Made by a program: the position numbers and the translations under genes. A stretch of 64,000 nucleotides of DNA from Streptosporangiaceae bacterium NEAU-GS5 (GTDB taxonomy: Bacteria > Actinomycetota > Actinomycetes > Streptosporangiales > Streptosporangiaceae), in the NCBI GenBank assembly GCA_017592665.1, contig JAGFNW010000020.1, positions 62,001-126,000 of the forward strand, read 5' to 3'. Of this stretch, positions 51,032 to 63,529 are shown one piece after another; positions within the stretch are counted from its first letter, which is position 1, and each line of letters begins with the position of its first letter. The notes beneath the pieces are model-generated. The model saw nothing but the letters and a program-made list of their open reading frames with translations, ran no database searches and was not told where the DNA came from.

Positions 51032-51964
51032 ATGAGCGTGGTCGACTGGCTGCTCGACTCGGACCCGGCCATCCGCTGGCAGGTGCTGCGCGATCTCACC
51101 GACGCCGCGCCTGACGAGGTCGCCGCCGAGCGGGCGCGTGTGGAACGCGAGGGCTGGGGCGCTCGCCTTCTGGCGCTCGAGGACGCCGACGGGCTGTGGG
51201 ACGGCGGCGCCTGCTTCCCCGCCTCCTACGCCGGTCTCGGACCGGGGCAGCCCTGGACGGCGACCATGCACACCTTGCAGACCTTGCAGATCTTCGGGCT
51301 CGACCCGGCATGCCAGGCCGCGCGTCGCGCGATCGCGCTGATCGCCGAGCACGGGCGTTGGGAGCACGAAGGGCAGCGGTATTTCGACGGCGAGGTCGAG
51401 CCGTGCATCAACGGCAGGACGATCGAGACCGGCGCCTACTTCGGGGTGGACGTCTCGCCGATCGTCGACCGGATTCTCAATGAGCGGCTGGCCGACGGCG
51501 GATGGAACTGCGAGGCCGAGAACGGGTCCGTACGCTCCTCGTTCGACACGACGATCAACGTGCTCGACGGGCTGCTGGAGTTCGAACGCGCGACCGGCGG
51601 GTCCGCGGCGGTGCGCGAGGCACGCCACAGCGGCCAGCAGTACCTGCTCGAGCGCGGCCTGTTCCGCCGCAAGAGCACCGGCGAGGTCGCGCATTCGGGG
51701 TATCTCGAATTCGCCTTCCCCTACTACTGGCACTACGACGTGCTCCGCGCGCTCGACTATTTCCGGCGCTCGGGCGCCGAACCTGATCAGCGGATGGCCG
51801 AGGCCGTGGAGGTCGTGCGCTCGAAGCGGCAGCCGGATGGCCGCTGGCTGCTCGACCACGTCCATCCCGGTCTCGTCCACTTCGCCGTTGAAGATCCCGT
51901 GGGGCGGCCGAGCCGGTGGAACACCCTGCGCGCGCTGCGGGTGCTCGACTGGTGGCACGACTGA
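51032..51964 (+). CDS. squalene-cyclase/prenyltransferase-like toroid protein
   Basis: A 310-residue protein with alpha/alpha-toroid repeats of the prenyltransferase/squalene oxidase superfamily. Gln/Trp-rich turns such as DGGWNCEAENGSVRSSFD and KRQPDGRWLLDH resemble QW motifs. The DXDD motif of true squalene-hopene cyclases is absent and the protein is half the usual length. Enzyme activity is therefore doubtful; a structural or binding role is possible. It is divergent from the ArsR-AHSA1 pair. Confidence 0.75.
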   Translation: MSVVDWLLDSDPAIRWQVLRDLTDAAPDEVAAERARVEREGWGARLLALEDADGLWDGGACFPASYAGLGPGQPWTATMHTLQTLQIFGLDPACQAARRAIALIAEHGRWEHEGQRYFDGEVEPCINGRTIETGAYFGVDVSPIVDRILNERLADGGWNCEAENGSVRSSFDTTINVLDGLLEFERATGGSAAVREARHSGQQYLLERGLFRRKSTGEVAHSGYLEFAFPYYWHYDVLRALDYFRRSGAEPDQRMAEAVEVVRSKRQPDGRWLLDHVHPGLVHFAVEDPVGRPSRWNTLRALRVLDWWHD

Positions 51965-52057
51965 CCGGCGCGACCCGTCCGGCAAGGGCGCGGGTGAACC
52001 GCGTCACATCCCGTCGCGCGTCTGAACCAACGCGGAGCCGGAAGCGTCTAAAGCCTC

Positions 52058-52660
52058 ATGATCAGTGTGACGCTGTCCTTGCTGCTGGCTCTATCGCCGG
52101 CGGCCACGACCGAGATTCCGAAGAATTTCCTGCTCACCGAGCGCGAGGCGCGCAAGCCGTTGGCTCCCAACATCGCGGAGGAGGAAGGCTACGAGATCAG
52201 CGACAAGCTCTCGATACCGTTGGAGGTGAATCCGTGCAACCACCCGCGTGGCATCGACCGTGGCCGGGTGGCGGCACGCACCATCGGATACTGGAGCAGC
52301 GCGCCCAGCGGCTCGTCCGAGCAACTGGTCGTCTACAAGAGCGCCCGAGCGGCCCACGCCGCGTTCGCTCAGCTGCGCGCCGAGGTCAAGCGGTGCGCCC
52401 ACAAGCAGGATCCGGCGCAGCCCGAGCTCACTCTCCGCTGGCGGACCAGCAAGGCCAAAGCAGGCGACGAGGCGCTGGGCATGGGCTACGAGGTGTGGCA
52501 GGGGCCGCATCTGAACGACACGGTCACGGGCGTCGTCGCACGCCGGGGCCGGGCCCTGATGATCTACACGACCGACGAGGGCGACTACTACCCCGGCGGC
52601 TTGACCAAGGCCGCCAAAAAGATGGCCGCGAAAGTCTGCAAACTGCCCGGAGTCTGCTGA
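52058..52660 (+). CDS. secreted hypothetical protein
   Basis: A 200-residue protein with a short signal peptide (MISVTLSLLLALSPAATTE; cleavage near residue 18). The mature part has four Cys and a mixed pattern resembling the extracellular PknH-like sensor domains of actinobacteria (SSEQLVVYKSARAAHAAFAQ). I cannot assign a function. It is monocistronic as far as can be seen. Confidence 0.7.
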   Translation: MISVTLSLLLALSPAATTEIPKNFLLTEREARKPLAPNIAEEEGYEISDKLSIPLEVNPCNHPRGIDRGRVAARTIGYWSSAPSGSSEQLVVYKSARAAHAAFAQLRAEVKRCAHKQDPAQPELTLRWRTSKAKAGDEALGMGYEVWQGPHLNDTVTGVVARRGRALMIYTTDEGDYYPGGLTKAAKKMAAKVCKLPGVC

Positions 52661-52701
52661 AGGCCCTGGGCGCGGATCTTGACCCTGGGTGGGAAATCCG
52701 G

Positions 52702-52932
52702 GTGTCCGGCCTGGGCGGAGGCCGGACGGGCACCACGCCGCATCCGTCTTGGCCGATAAGGCCCGCGGAGTTGGCAACGATCCGCCTGACCGACGGCAGA
52801 GTCGTCAACAAGCACTATGACCTCGTTGGTCGCGACGATCTCGATGCGCTCCTCGACGAGCTTGCCGAACTCATCACCGACAACCGGCTCCCGAGCGCCG
52901 CGGTCGTCGTCCCCCCGAACCCCCACCCCTGA
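52702..52932 (+). CDS. possible small hypothetical protein
   Basis: A 76-codon frame starting GTG, with segment ATIRLTDGRVVNKHYDLVGR and then an acidic helix (DDLDALLDELAELI). Codon bias is coding-like from about 52740 on. No ribosome site and no known family; it may be the end of a decayed gene. Nothing further was seen from 52933 to the esterase start. Confidence 0.35.
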   Translation: MSGLGGGRTGTTPHPSWPIRPAELATIRLTDGRVVNKHYDLVGRDDLDALLDELAELITDNRLPSAAVVVPPNPHP

Positions 52933-53188
52933 CAAAGCCCTTGCTGGTGTAACTGGATGCGGGCCGCCCGCCGATGCCGGCCTCGCCGAGGTCACCACGA
53001 AGGCCTTGGTGCGGGCGGGCTCACGCGCGGATCGCAGATCCGGATGTCTGGCATCGCGCCAATGTCGCAAGCTGCCGATCGCCGTTGCACGGGTCAGATG
53101 CAGAGCCAGGTAGGCCGGACGGGCGCGATCCTGCCAAAGTGTTCGGTGTGCCAGCAGCCGCCCCATGCCGGTAAGGGAGCCCACGCCG

Positions 53189-53863
53189 ATGTCGTCCACA
53201 GCGGGTGAGTGCATCACCGAGACATTGGACTACGACGGCGGGCGGCAGGTCACCGCCTACGTCCCGGCGGCTGCGGCCGAGGCGGTCGTCTTCGCCGGCG
53301 ACGGACAATTGATCACGTCGTGGGGAGAGGTTCTGGAGGCTGCCCATCTGCCCCCCACGATGATCATCGGCGCGCATCGCGTCGAGGACGAGACGCTGCG
53401 GCTGCACGAGTACTCACCGGGTCGTAGCACGGCCGCGTTCACCTTCGACCGGCAGCGGTTCGCGGCCCACGAGAAGTTCTTCGTCGAGGATGTCCGGCGA
53501 TGGGCGGCGACCCGCCTGGCCGTCCGGTTGCCGGCCGGCCGAACCGCGGCGTTCGGTGTCTCGGCCGGTGCGGAACTCGCGCTGGCCATGGGGCTGCGCC
53601 ATCCCGACATCTACGGCGCGGTCTTGGGCGCCTCGCCCGGGGCGGGGTACCGGCCGCCTGCCGCGCTGCCCGTCCGGCTTCCGCGTACCTACCTCGTCGC
53701 CGGCACTGAGGAACCGTTCTTCCTCGCCAACGCGGCCCGGTGGGCGGACGCGTTACGCGAGGCCGGTGCGGACGTTGTCATGACCGAACGGGCCGGCTCG
53801 CACGGCGACGCCTTCTGGAAACATGAGTTTCCGCTGATGGTGGCGTGGGCGTTCGGACACTGA
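53189..53863 (+). CDS. alpha/beta-hydrolase esterase (enterochelin-esterase-like)
   Basis: A 224-residue hydrolase resembling the Fes/YbbA-type putative esterases. The nucleophile elbow is FGVSAGAELA (GxSxG), and the His is in AGSHGDAFW. The acid residue is unclear; the expected strand reads LVAGTEEPFF, suggesting Glu. No signal peptide is present. ATG follows GGGAG at good spacing. The substrate is unknown. Confidence 0.85.
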   Translation: MSSTAGECITETLDYDGGRQVTAYVPAAAAEAVVFAGDGQLITSWGEVLEAAHLPPTMIIGAHRVEDETLRLHEYSPGRSTAAFTFDRQRFAAHEKFFVEDVRRWAATRLAVRLPAGRTAAFGVSAGAELALAMGLRHPDIYGAVLGASPGAGYRPPAALPVRLPRTYLVAGTEEPFFLANAARWADALREAGADVVMTERAGSHGDAFWKHEFPLMVAWAFGH

Positions 53864-53939
53864 TCGACGCGACATTCTCATCGGCGACCGAGCTCAATAG
53901 CCTCGCCACCACCCTCGCGCGAACGATCGACGCCGACAC

Positions 53940-54452
53940 CTATTCGTGCCCTGCCGAAAGCAGCTTCTTGGCGGTCTGCCTGGTCCACTGGCTAGCCCAC
54001 CGTGCCGTTGCGGCCTCGCGCAGGAGATCAATCTGATCGTCGCGAAGAGGCCGATCGACCAGCCATCGTGTCGCGCGCTCAGCCCAGTGCGTACTCCTGC
54101 TTCTGAGCCCCAATTCAAGGATGTCGTCGACCGGCACCATCTGCTGAAGATCACTCGAGGAAAGGCCGTGCCGATGCGCCGCACTATCAAGCCGTTCCCT
54201 GAACTCGGACTCGCTCATATCCAGCATCGTCAGCCACGGTTGAGGCATGGGCTCATCGCGGGCGGAAGCGACGACGCTTCCCTGCAATCTTCCAAGAATC
54301 CATCCGCCTTCTCGATCAACGCCGAGCCACAGGCCAGACGCGCTGACCGCGACCAGAGGCAGCCAGCCGACCCTTGCATCCCCGCAGTCCGAGAACCTCC
54401 AGCTCGTTTCGTTGACCTGCGCAAGCTCGGCCACGAGATCCTCATGGGCCAT
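53940..54452 (-). CDS. hypothetical protein
   Basis: A 170-residue soluble protein of unknown family. The first half is mixed (WRFSDCGDARVGWLPLVAVS), the second helical (LLREAATARWASQWTRQTAK). No motif was recognised. The ATG follows GGAGAGGTG. It lies 89 bp after katG on the same strand and could be cotranscribed with it. Confidence 0.6.
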   Translation of the reverse strand: MAHEDLVAELAQVNETSWRFSDCGDARVGWLPLVAVSASGLWLGVDREGGWILGRLQGSVVASARDEPMPQPWLTMLDMSESEFRERLDSAAHRHGLSSSDLQQMVPVDDILELGLRSRSTHWAERATRWLVDRPLRDDQIDLLREAATARWASQWTRQTAKKLLSAGHE

Positions 54453-54541
54453 GCAACACCTCTCCAGGTGCGGTCAAAGGCGGAAAGGCCGATGCCCAGG
54501 CCGGGTGGGCCGGCCTGGGCATCGAGCGGGGTCGGGACGGG

Positions 54542-57257
<2,716 letters not shown>

Positions 57258-57288
57258 GTGCCCGAGCCTACCCGGATAAACACGAATA

Positions 57289-57300
57289 GTTCAAGAGAAC
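57289..57300. promoter_or_regulatory. GTTC-N4-GAAC dyad in the furA promoter
   Basis: GTTC and GAAC form a 4-bp inverted repeat around AAGA, 31 bp upstream of furA, with CGAAT direct repeats on both sides. It is AT-rich compared with its surroundings. A FurA operator is expected here; the match to known sites is only approximate. Confidence 0.4.
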
Positions 57301-57346
57301 GAATGAACCAACTCTAGCGCAACGGCAGGTGACGGCCAATCCCCGT

Positions 57347-58192
57347 TCAACTGTGCAGCAGCGCGTCGATGTCCTCGCGGAGGCGGGCGGCGTGCCCGGC
57401 GGAGGCTTGCTGCGCCCCCTCGGCGAGACCATATGCCGCGGCGAGCATGCCGTGCTGATCGGTGCCGGCCGTCACTCCGGTGAGGGCCTCGTCGTGCACG
57501 TGGAAGATCTTCTGGTCGATCCAGCGCCTTGGGCTCTGCTGCCCGCTCAGGACGCCGAGGTCGACGAAGGTGGGCGCGGGCGTGCCGAACCAGCGCTGCT
57601 GCCACCAGTGGGCCGTGCTGGGATCGCGCCAGGACAGATATCCGTCCTCCGCCACCTGAAGCGGCCGCTCGATCGACCCGGTGAAGCTGTAGCGATTTCC
57701 CGGCACCGCGACCGGATCGAAATACGACGGGAGGTAGAAATCGGAGACCACGACGCCGTTGATGAGATACGAGAACTGCACGGCCTCACACGGATCGCAC
57801 ACTTCGACCAGATATTCCACGATCCCCTGATCGGATTTGATCGAGTCGGCGGCCTGCAGCCGATTTCCGAACGGGTCGGCCAGCATCTCGAGGGCTTCGT
57901 GCGAGGCGGTCAGCGTCCACCGATTGGAGAACTCGATGAGCGCGAACGGCAGGAAATCCCGGTCGAGATGGATGCCGGCCGCGTCGACCGGCAGGTGATC
58001 CATGACGACCATCGGATAATACGTGACGGGAACATCGTCGAGCGTCTCGAAGGCGTCGACGGTCGCGACAATCCCCCAGAGCGGGCCGAAATCCCGCAGC
58101 ACCTGCACTTGAATGGCGGCGGCCGCGCTGTCGAGCGCGCTTCTGGGCAGCTGGGCGGATTGCGACACAAGAGCCAGATGACTGATATTCAT
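57347..58192 (-). CDS. zincin-like hypothetical protein (HExxE motif)
   Basis: A 281-residue cytoplasmic protein without a signal peptide. The segment TASHEALEMLADPFGN holds HEALE (98-102) followed by DP, a layout seen in zinc metallopeptidase-like proteins, and a second region VEVCDPCEAVQFSYLINGV (Glu130, Cys132, Cys135) could supply further ligands. Strands such as YPMVVMDHLPVDAAGIH surround it. The substrate is unknown. It lies between the furA and sulfotransferase genes with no obvious partner. Confidence 0.65.
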   Translation of the reverse strand: MNISHLALVSQSAQLPRSALDSAAAAIQVQVLRDFGPLWGIVATVDAFETLDDVPVTYYPMVVMDHLPVDAAGIHLDRDFLPFALIEFSNRWTLTASHEALEMLADPFGNRLQAADSIKSDQGIVEYLVEVCDPCEAVQFSYLINGVVVSDFYLPSYFDPVAVPGNRYSFTGSIERPLQVAEDGYLSWRDPSTAHWWQQRWFGTPAPTFVDLGVLSGQQSPRRWIDQKIFHVHDEALTGVTAGTDQHGMLAAAYGLAEGAQQASAGHAARLREDIDALLHS

Positions 58193-58302
58193 GGATTCCC
58201 GCCCCGCCCCGAAGAGTGATCTGGAATTCAGTCCTACCCTCCCCCTAAATGGCCGTCAAGCATTCCGCCGACAGCCATTGGAGTCCCACGTCAAAGAAGA
58301 GT

Positions 58303-58980
58303 TCAGCTGCGCCGGAAGATCATGCGGCCGGCGTTCTTGCGGGCGCGCTCGGCGAACGCCTCGCTGTCGTTGACGCGGGGGAACGGCTCGTCCGGCACGG
58401 GCACCTCGAGGAACGAGCACAGCGGCTCCCAGCCCTGCCGCACGTCGAAGACCAGCAGCCGCTCGGCCGCGATGGCGGCCTGGACCTCCTCGAGATGGGC
58501 GTCGAACGCCTTGAGCATGTGCTCCTCGTCGCCCATGTGCCCGCCGAAGACCTTCTTGTCGATGGTGAGCCAGGTCACCTGGCCGAAAACGGCGAGGTCG
58601 GTGCCGAGCAGCGCCGACAGCCTCCGCGCGGCCCGCCCGGACAGGGAGCGGGCGCGGACGCGCTGGGCGATGATGGTGGCGCGCATGCTGGCCAGCCAGC
58701 GCTCGGGCTCGCGTACGGTCAGCAGGATCTTGGCGTCGGGATAGTGATCGGCGAGCTCTTTCCAGTACGCCGCGGCCGGCCAGTCGATCGTCGAGTTGTA
58801 TCCGGACAGCAGGGCGTCCCAGTCGGGCTCCCCCTTGGCGGCGCGCAGCCACGGCCGCAGCTGGCCCGGCGTGTTGATCACCTCAAGCATGTGATGGCAC
58901 GGCCCGAAGCCGAGCCGCTCCAGAGCGGTCTTGGTGGAGAGCGTGCCGGTTCTGCCATAGCCGGCGCCGATGACGCGCAT
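58303..58980 (-). CDS. sulfotransferase-family protein
   Basis: A 225-residue P-loop-type sulfotransferase (Sulfotransfer_4 group). The 5'-phosphosulfate loop is IGAGYGRTGTLSTKTALE (about 4-21) and the 3'-phosphate region is LLTVREPERWLASM (about 86-99). The NSTIDWPAAAYWKEL segment is typical of this actinobacterial and fungal subgroup. It should use PAPS to sulfate an unknown acceptor. No sulfate-activation gene adjoins it. Confidence 0.87.
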   Translation of the reverse strand: MRVIGAGYGRTGTLSTKTALERLGFGPCHHMLEVINTPGQLRPWLRAAKGEPDWDALLSGYNSTIDWPAAAYWKELADHYPDAKILLTVREPERWLASMRATIIAQRVRARSLSGRAARRLSALLGTDLAVFGQVTWLTIDKKVFGGHMGDEEHMLKAFDAHLEEVQAAIAAERLLVFDVRQGWEPLCSFLEVPVPDEPFPRVNDSEAFAERARKNAGRMIFRRS

Positions 58981-59076
58981 GATTCCTACCTATTCGATCG
59001 GAAACTGCCGTTTCGCGTACGCAGGCAATCTGCCATCGACCAAGCGATCATGCAAAGTCCCGGATCAGCGCCCCGC

Positions 59077-59730
59077 TCAGGCCGCGAACGGGCTGACGCC
59101 GAGCCACGACGGGAAGGCCCGCCTGAGCGGGGTGGCGCCGGTGAGCTCGACGCCGCCGTCGCGAAGCGCCGCCGGCAGGCTGAGCAGGCCGAGGAAGACC
59201 TGGGCCATCGAGCGCAGGTCGGCGTCGACGTACAGGTCGACGTCCAGGCCGGGATCGGTGACGCAGAGGTCGGTGTCCGGCTGCCGCAGGATGAGCCAGA
59301 ACAGGGGCGGCCGGCTGGGCGGACGGAACTGGAACCGCACGACCGTGCGGTCCGCCGGGAGGTTCTCGGTGCGCAGCCGCCGCCGGATGAACCACATGAG
59401 CAGGCCGGCGTCGAGGTGCTCGGCGCGGAGTTCGGTGGCGGCGAAGCGGTAGCCCCAGTGGCCGAGGGCGTCGACGACCGGCCCGAGCGCCTCGCCCGCG
59501 TCGGTGAGGTGGTATTCGGGGCCGGCCCGGCGTTCCAGCAGCCCCGCCCGCTCCAGCGCGGCGAGCCGCTGGGCGAGCAGGGCGCGGGAGATCCGGGGAA
59601 GGCCGCGGTGCAGGTCGTTGAACCGGTGGCTGCCGTGGAGCAGTTCGCGCAGGATCAGCGGCGTCCACCGTTCGGCGAACACCTCGGCGCCGAGCGCGAC
59701 CGGGCAGAACTGGCCGTAGGTGCTGTGCAC
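59077..59730 (-). CDS. HxlR-family regulator with SCP2-like C-terminal domain
   Basis: A regulator of about 217 residues. The HxlR winged HTH is clear (YGQFCPVALGAEVFAERWTP, then HRFNDLHRGLPRISRALLAQ), with the HxlR Cys near residue 9. The C-terminal half resembles an SCP2 sterol-carrier-like domain, a common actinobacterial fusion. The start GTG at 59730 is preferred; GTG at 59757 is also in frame. A thiol or aldehyde signal is possible through the Cys. Confidence 0.88.
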   Translation of the reverse strand: MHSTYGQFCPVALGAEVFAERWTPLILRELLHGSHRFNDLHRGLPRISRALLAQRLAALERAGLLERRAGPEYHLTDAGEALGPVVDALGHWGYRFAATELRAEHLDAGLLMWFIRRRLRTENLPADRTVVRFQFRPPSRPPLFWLILRQPDTDLCVTDPGLDVDLYVDADLRSMAQVFLGLLSLPAALRDGGVELTGATPLRRAFPSWLGVSPFAA

Positions 59731-59798
59731 GCGGCCATCCTGCGCCGCCGCCTTCACGCGGACAAGTTCTGTTTCTGTACCGACGGGCCGTCAGGGGA

Positions 59799-60317
59799 TC
59801 AGGCGGCGTGGGCGAGGAAGAACTGGTTGGAGCCGCCGTTCCTGGTCCAGGTGTCGATGGCCGCGCCCTGGGCGCCGCTGCTGCCGGCGACGTCCATGTA
59901 GAGGTTGCTGGCCACGTTCTTGATCGTGTATCCGACGAGGTTGCCGGGGGTCAGCGAGGTGGACCAGAGCTGGTTGGCCGTCCCGTGGCACGCCCACTGG
60001 TAGAGCTGGTGGCCGGCGACGCCGTCGCTGGTGATGCACTTGCCGCTGTTGCGGTTGACGATCTGGTAGGCGGTGCCGGACGGCTGGAACGTCCAGACCT
60101 GGTTGTCCCCCGAGATGCTCCACTGGATGAGGGGCGCGCCGTCGCCGCGCGAGCCCCCGCTGACGTCGACGAAGAGGAAGGGGTTGGAGGCCGGCGAGAG
60201 CCGGACCGAGAACCCGGAGGCGTGGGCCGCTCCCGAGGTGGCCAGCAGCGCGGCGGCGGCCATGGCCCCACCGGCGGCGAACGTAAGGGCCTTCTTCTTC
60301 ATCGAAATTCCGAACAT
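59799..60317 (-). CDS. secreted ricin-B-type (beta-trefoil) lectin-like protein
   Basis: A 172-residue secreted protein. The signal peptide has KKK, a hydrophobic core, and a cleavage site after AHA (about residue 33). The mature part is one ricin B-type beta-trefoil of about 139 residues with three repeats carrying QxW-like ends: DNQVWTF, ANQLWST and SNQFFLA. Such domains bind carbohydrates, often as modules of glycosidases; here it stands alone. The ATG at 60317 follows GGGAG. It lies 41-69 bp before the HxlR gene on the same strand. Confidence 0.9.
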   Translation of the reverse strand: MFGISMKKKALTFAAGGAMAAAALLATSGAAHASGFSVRLSPASNPFLFVDVSGGSRGDGAPLIQWSISGDNQVWTFQPSGTAYQIVNRNSGKCITSDGVAGHQLYQWACHGTANQLWSTSLTPGNLVGYTIKNVASNLYMDVAGSSGAQGAAIDTWTRNGGSNQFFLAHAA

Positions 60318-60490
60318 TTTGTATCTCCCCGTTTGTGATCGGCGACTTTTTCCGGCGTTCCGCACCGGCTGACGAAACGGAACGCTACGGACTAAGGGGA
60401 CCTGACCACCTCGGGCGGCAGCACTATTTGCGGCATACGTCACGCCTTAGATCTGTACGCGACCCATGGCCGAGTGGAATTGTTTGCACC

Positions 60491-63463
60491 ATGCGCGCAG
60501 TGGTCGTAAGCCCGGTGTTCGTTGGACGACAGGAGGAGCTGGCCAGCCTGACCGTGGAAGTCACCAGGGCGACATCCGGCGTGCCGCGCTTCGTGATGGT
60601 CGGCGGCGAAGCGGGTGTGGGCAAATCGCGCCTGGTGGAGGAGGCCGCCCGGGTGGCCGCCGAGTCGGGCGCGCGCATCCTGTCGGGCCGCTGCGTCGAA
60701 GTCGGATCCGAAGGACTGCCGCTCACCCCGATCGTCGAGGCGCTGCGCACGCTGGCCAAGTCGGCCACGCCCGAGCAGCTCGACCGCTGGCTCGGCCCCG
60801 CCCGCGGGCCGCTCGCCCACCTGCTGCCGAGCCTCGACCCGTCCGGAGGACAGGGCGCCAGCCACAGCAGCCAGCTGCCCGAGCTGGTGCTCGGCCTGAT
60901 CGAGCGGCTCAGCGAGGATCTGCCGCTGATGGTGGTGATCGAAGACCTTCAGTGGGCCGATCAGTCGACTCTGGGTCTGCTGTCCTATCTCGTACGGACC
61001 GTCCAGGACACCCCGGTCCTGATGGTGGCCACCTACCGGTCCGACGAGATCGACCGGCGCCATCCTCTCCGGGCCGTCCTGAGCGGCTGGGAGAGAGCCC
61101 GGCAGGTGCGCCGCGTCGAACTCGGCCGCTTCGGGCGCGACGAGGTCGCCGCGCAGACGGCCGCCATCCTCGGCCACGACGCCGACCCGCGTACGGTCGA
61201 CCTCGTCCTGGACCGCTCCGAGGGCAACCCGTTCCTGGTCGAGGAGATCGTCACCGTGGTGCGCGACGGCGGCGACCCCGTCGACCTGTCGCCGACCCTG
61301 CGCGACCTGCTGCTGGTGCGGGTCGAGGCCCGCTCCCCGCACGCCCAGCGGGTGCTGCGCGCCGCGTCCGTGTCCGGACGGCACGTGCCGGAGCGCATGC
61401 TCGCGGCGGTCACCGGGATGGAGCCGGCCGCGTTGTTCGAGGCACTTCGCGAGCTGGTCGAACACCACTTGCTGGTAGTGAACGAGGCCGTGCAGGGGTA
61501 CTCGTTCCGGCACGCGCTGACCCGCGACGCCGTTTACCACGACATGCTGCCCGGCGAGCGGGCCGGCTGGCACGTGACCTACGCGCGGGCGCTGAGCGGC
61601 AACGCGAGCCTCGCCACCGAGTTCGCGATGGTCCCCGCGGCGCTGGCGCACCACTGGTTCGCGGCGCTGGATCTGCCCGAGGCCCTGCCGGCGCTGCTGG
61701 CCGCCGCGGCCACGTCCTCCGCCTACGCGCCGGCCGAGGAGCTCATGCACCTGGAACGGGCGCTGGAGATCTGGCCCAGGGTCTCCGACGCGGAAAGGCG
61801 GGCCGGCTCCGATCTGGCCGGCGTGCTGAGCTCGGCGGCCGACGCGGCCTACCGGGCCGGATTCGTGGAACGCGCCCTATGCCTGCTGGACCTGGCGCTG
61901 GCGGAGCTGGACGCGGCGGGTCCGGCCACGCGACGGGCGCTGCTGATGGATCGCCGTGCCCTGGTGCTGCGCGACCTCGGCCGCGACGACGAGGGCCTCG
62001 CCGACCTTCGCGCCGCGCACGATCTGCTGCCGCAGGCCCCGCTCACCCAGGCCCACGCCGTGGTCTTGACGTCGCTGGCCACGGGAATGCTGCGCGGCGA
62101 CGCCGAAGCCGACCCCGCCACGCGCGACCGCGTCGTGGCACGCGCCGTCGAGGTGGCGACCCAGGTCGGTGCCCAGCCTCAGCTGGCCGAGGCGCTCATC
62201 ACGCTGGGCAGCGTGCAGTCCTCCGACGGCGACACCGAGACCGGCCTCGCCACGATGCTCGAAGGGCTGCGGCTGGCCGAACGGATCGGCGCCGTCGACA
62301 TCACCGTGCGCGGTCACATCAACTACAGCCACGTGCTCGAGCTGCTCGGCCGCCACCAGGAGGCGATCGACTTCGCCGGCACCGGGGTCGAGCTCGCCAG
62401 GCGGACCGGACGTGCCCGGACGACGGGCGCCTTCCTGGCCGGCAACATGATCGAGTCGATGCTCAGGCTCGGCCGCTGGCGCGAGGCCGAAGCGGCCCTC
62501 CTCCAGGCCCTGCGCTGCGAGCCCGAGGGCGTGTTCGCCGTCGCGCTTGTCGATCAGCTCGCCCACCTGACCGTGCTGACGGGCCGCACAGAGGAGGGCG
62601 AGCGCCTCGCCGAGCAGGTCAGGCGCCAGGTGAGCGCCTCGAACGACCTGCAGTTCGTGCAGCCTGTGGGGTTCACCCGCGCGGAGGCGCGGCGCCAGGC
62701 GGGCGACCTCGAAGCGGCCCTCTCCATCGCCATGACCGCGCTGAACCACAATCCCGAGCTCTGGATGGGCCGCTACGCGTGGCCGCTCGCCTGGCTCGGC
62801 AGCCGGATCGCGGCCGACCTGATGATCCTTTCCCGGGATCGCCGGATGCCCGGCACCGTCGCGTCCGTCGCGCTCAACCAGCTCGGCGCGCTGACCGACA
62901 GGATCCCCGTACTCACTCCCGCCGGTCGCGCGTACGCCGCCGCGGTGCGGGCCGAACGCGTCCGCGCCGGTCAGACGCCCGAGGCGGGCCTGTGGGAGGC
63001 GGCCGTGGATTCCTGGCGGACCGCGGCCGAGCCGTACATGCTGGGTTATTGCCTGTTCCGGCTGGCCGAAGACCAGCTGGCGCGCGGCGACCGGCGTCTG
63101 GCGGGCGCGTCGGCGCGGCAGGCGGCGGCCGTCGCGACCGAATTGGGCGCGCGCCCGCTGTCGGGCGAGATCGGGGCGCTGGCGCGGCGCGGGCGGCTCG
63201 ATCTGACCACCCCTGGACAGGACGAGCAGCCGCCCGAGCCGGCCGGCCAGGATCCGCTCGCGCATTTCGGGCTCACCGAGCGCGAGCGCGAGGTGCTCGA
63301 CCTGCTGGCCACCGGCCGCTCCAACGCGCAGATCGCCGTGACCTTGTTCATCAGCCCCAAGACGGCGAGCGTGCACGTGTCCAACATCCTGGCCAAGCTC
63401 CAGGTCACCGGCCGGGTCGAGGCCGCCGCTCTGGTCCATCGGCTGGCCGGCGGCGCGGTCTGA
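60491..63463 (+). CDS. large ATP-binding LuxR-family (LAL) regulator
   Basis: A 990-residue LAL regulator. The N-terminal AAA/STAND-like ATPase has Walker [10 protein letters not shown] (38-46) and Walker [12 protein letters not shown] long TPR-like helical middle (about 380-870) follows, then the C-terminal LuxR HTH (about 925-990) with [20 protein letters not shown] and [18 protein letters not shown]. LALs act as pathway switches for secondary metabolism or sugar use. It is divergent from the lectin gene, which may be a target. No biosynthetic cluster is visible in this window. Confidence 0.93.
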   Translation: MRAVVVSPVFVGRQEELASLTVEVTRATSGVPRFVMVGGEAGVGKSRLVEEAARVAAESGARILSGRCVEVGSEGLPLTPIVEALRTLAKSATPEQLDRWLGPARGPLAHLLPSLDPSGGQGASHSSQLPELVLGLIERLSEDLPLMVVIEDLQWADQSTLGLLSYLVRTVQDTPVLMVATYRSDEIDRRHPLRAVLSGWERARQVRRVELGRFGRDEVAAQTAAILGHDADPRTVDLVLDRSEGNPFLVEEIVTVVRDGGDPVDLSPTLRDLLLVRVEARSPHAQRVLRAASVSGRHVPERMLAAVTGMEPAALFEALRELVEHHLLVVNEAVQGYSFRHALTRDAVYHDMLPGERAGWHVTYARALSGNASLATEFAMVPAALAHHWFAALDLPEALPALLAAAATSSAYAPAEELMHLERALEIWPRVSDAERRAGSDLAGVLSSAADAAYRAGFVERALCLLDLALAELDAAGPATRRALLMDRRALVLRDLGRDDEGLADLRAAHDLLPQAPLTQAHAVVLTSLATGMLRGDAEADPATRDRVVARAVEVATQVGAQPQLAEALITLGSVQSSDGDTETGLATMLEGLRLAERIGAVDITVRGHINYSHVLELLGRHQEAIDFAGTGVELARRTGRARTTGAFLAGNMIESMLRLGRWREAEAALLQALRCEPEGVFAVALVDQLAHLTVLTGRTEEGERLAEQVRRQVSASNDLQFVQPVGFTRAEARRQAGDLEAALSIAMTALNHNPELWMGRYAWPLAWLGSRIAADLMILSRDRRMPGTVASVALNQLGALTDRIPVLTPAGRAYAAAVRAERVRAGQTPEAGLWEAAVDSWRTAAEPYMLGYCLFRLAEDQLARGDRRLAGASARQAAAVATELGARPLSGEIGALARRGRLDLTTPGQDEQPPEPAGQDPLAHFGLTEREREVLDLLATGRSNAQIAVTLFISPKTASVHVSNILAKLQVTGRVEAAALVHRLAGGAV

Positions 63464-63529
63464 GGCCGGCCTGAGCAGGGTCTGAGGCAGGCGCTAAGGC
63501 ATCCGCCGCCGCGATCTAGGTGTCCTGCC

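Noticed and set aside
52933-53188. Small genes on either strand before the esterase gene
   Set aside because: Frames lack ribosome sites, coding bias and recognisable domains.
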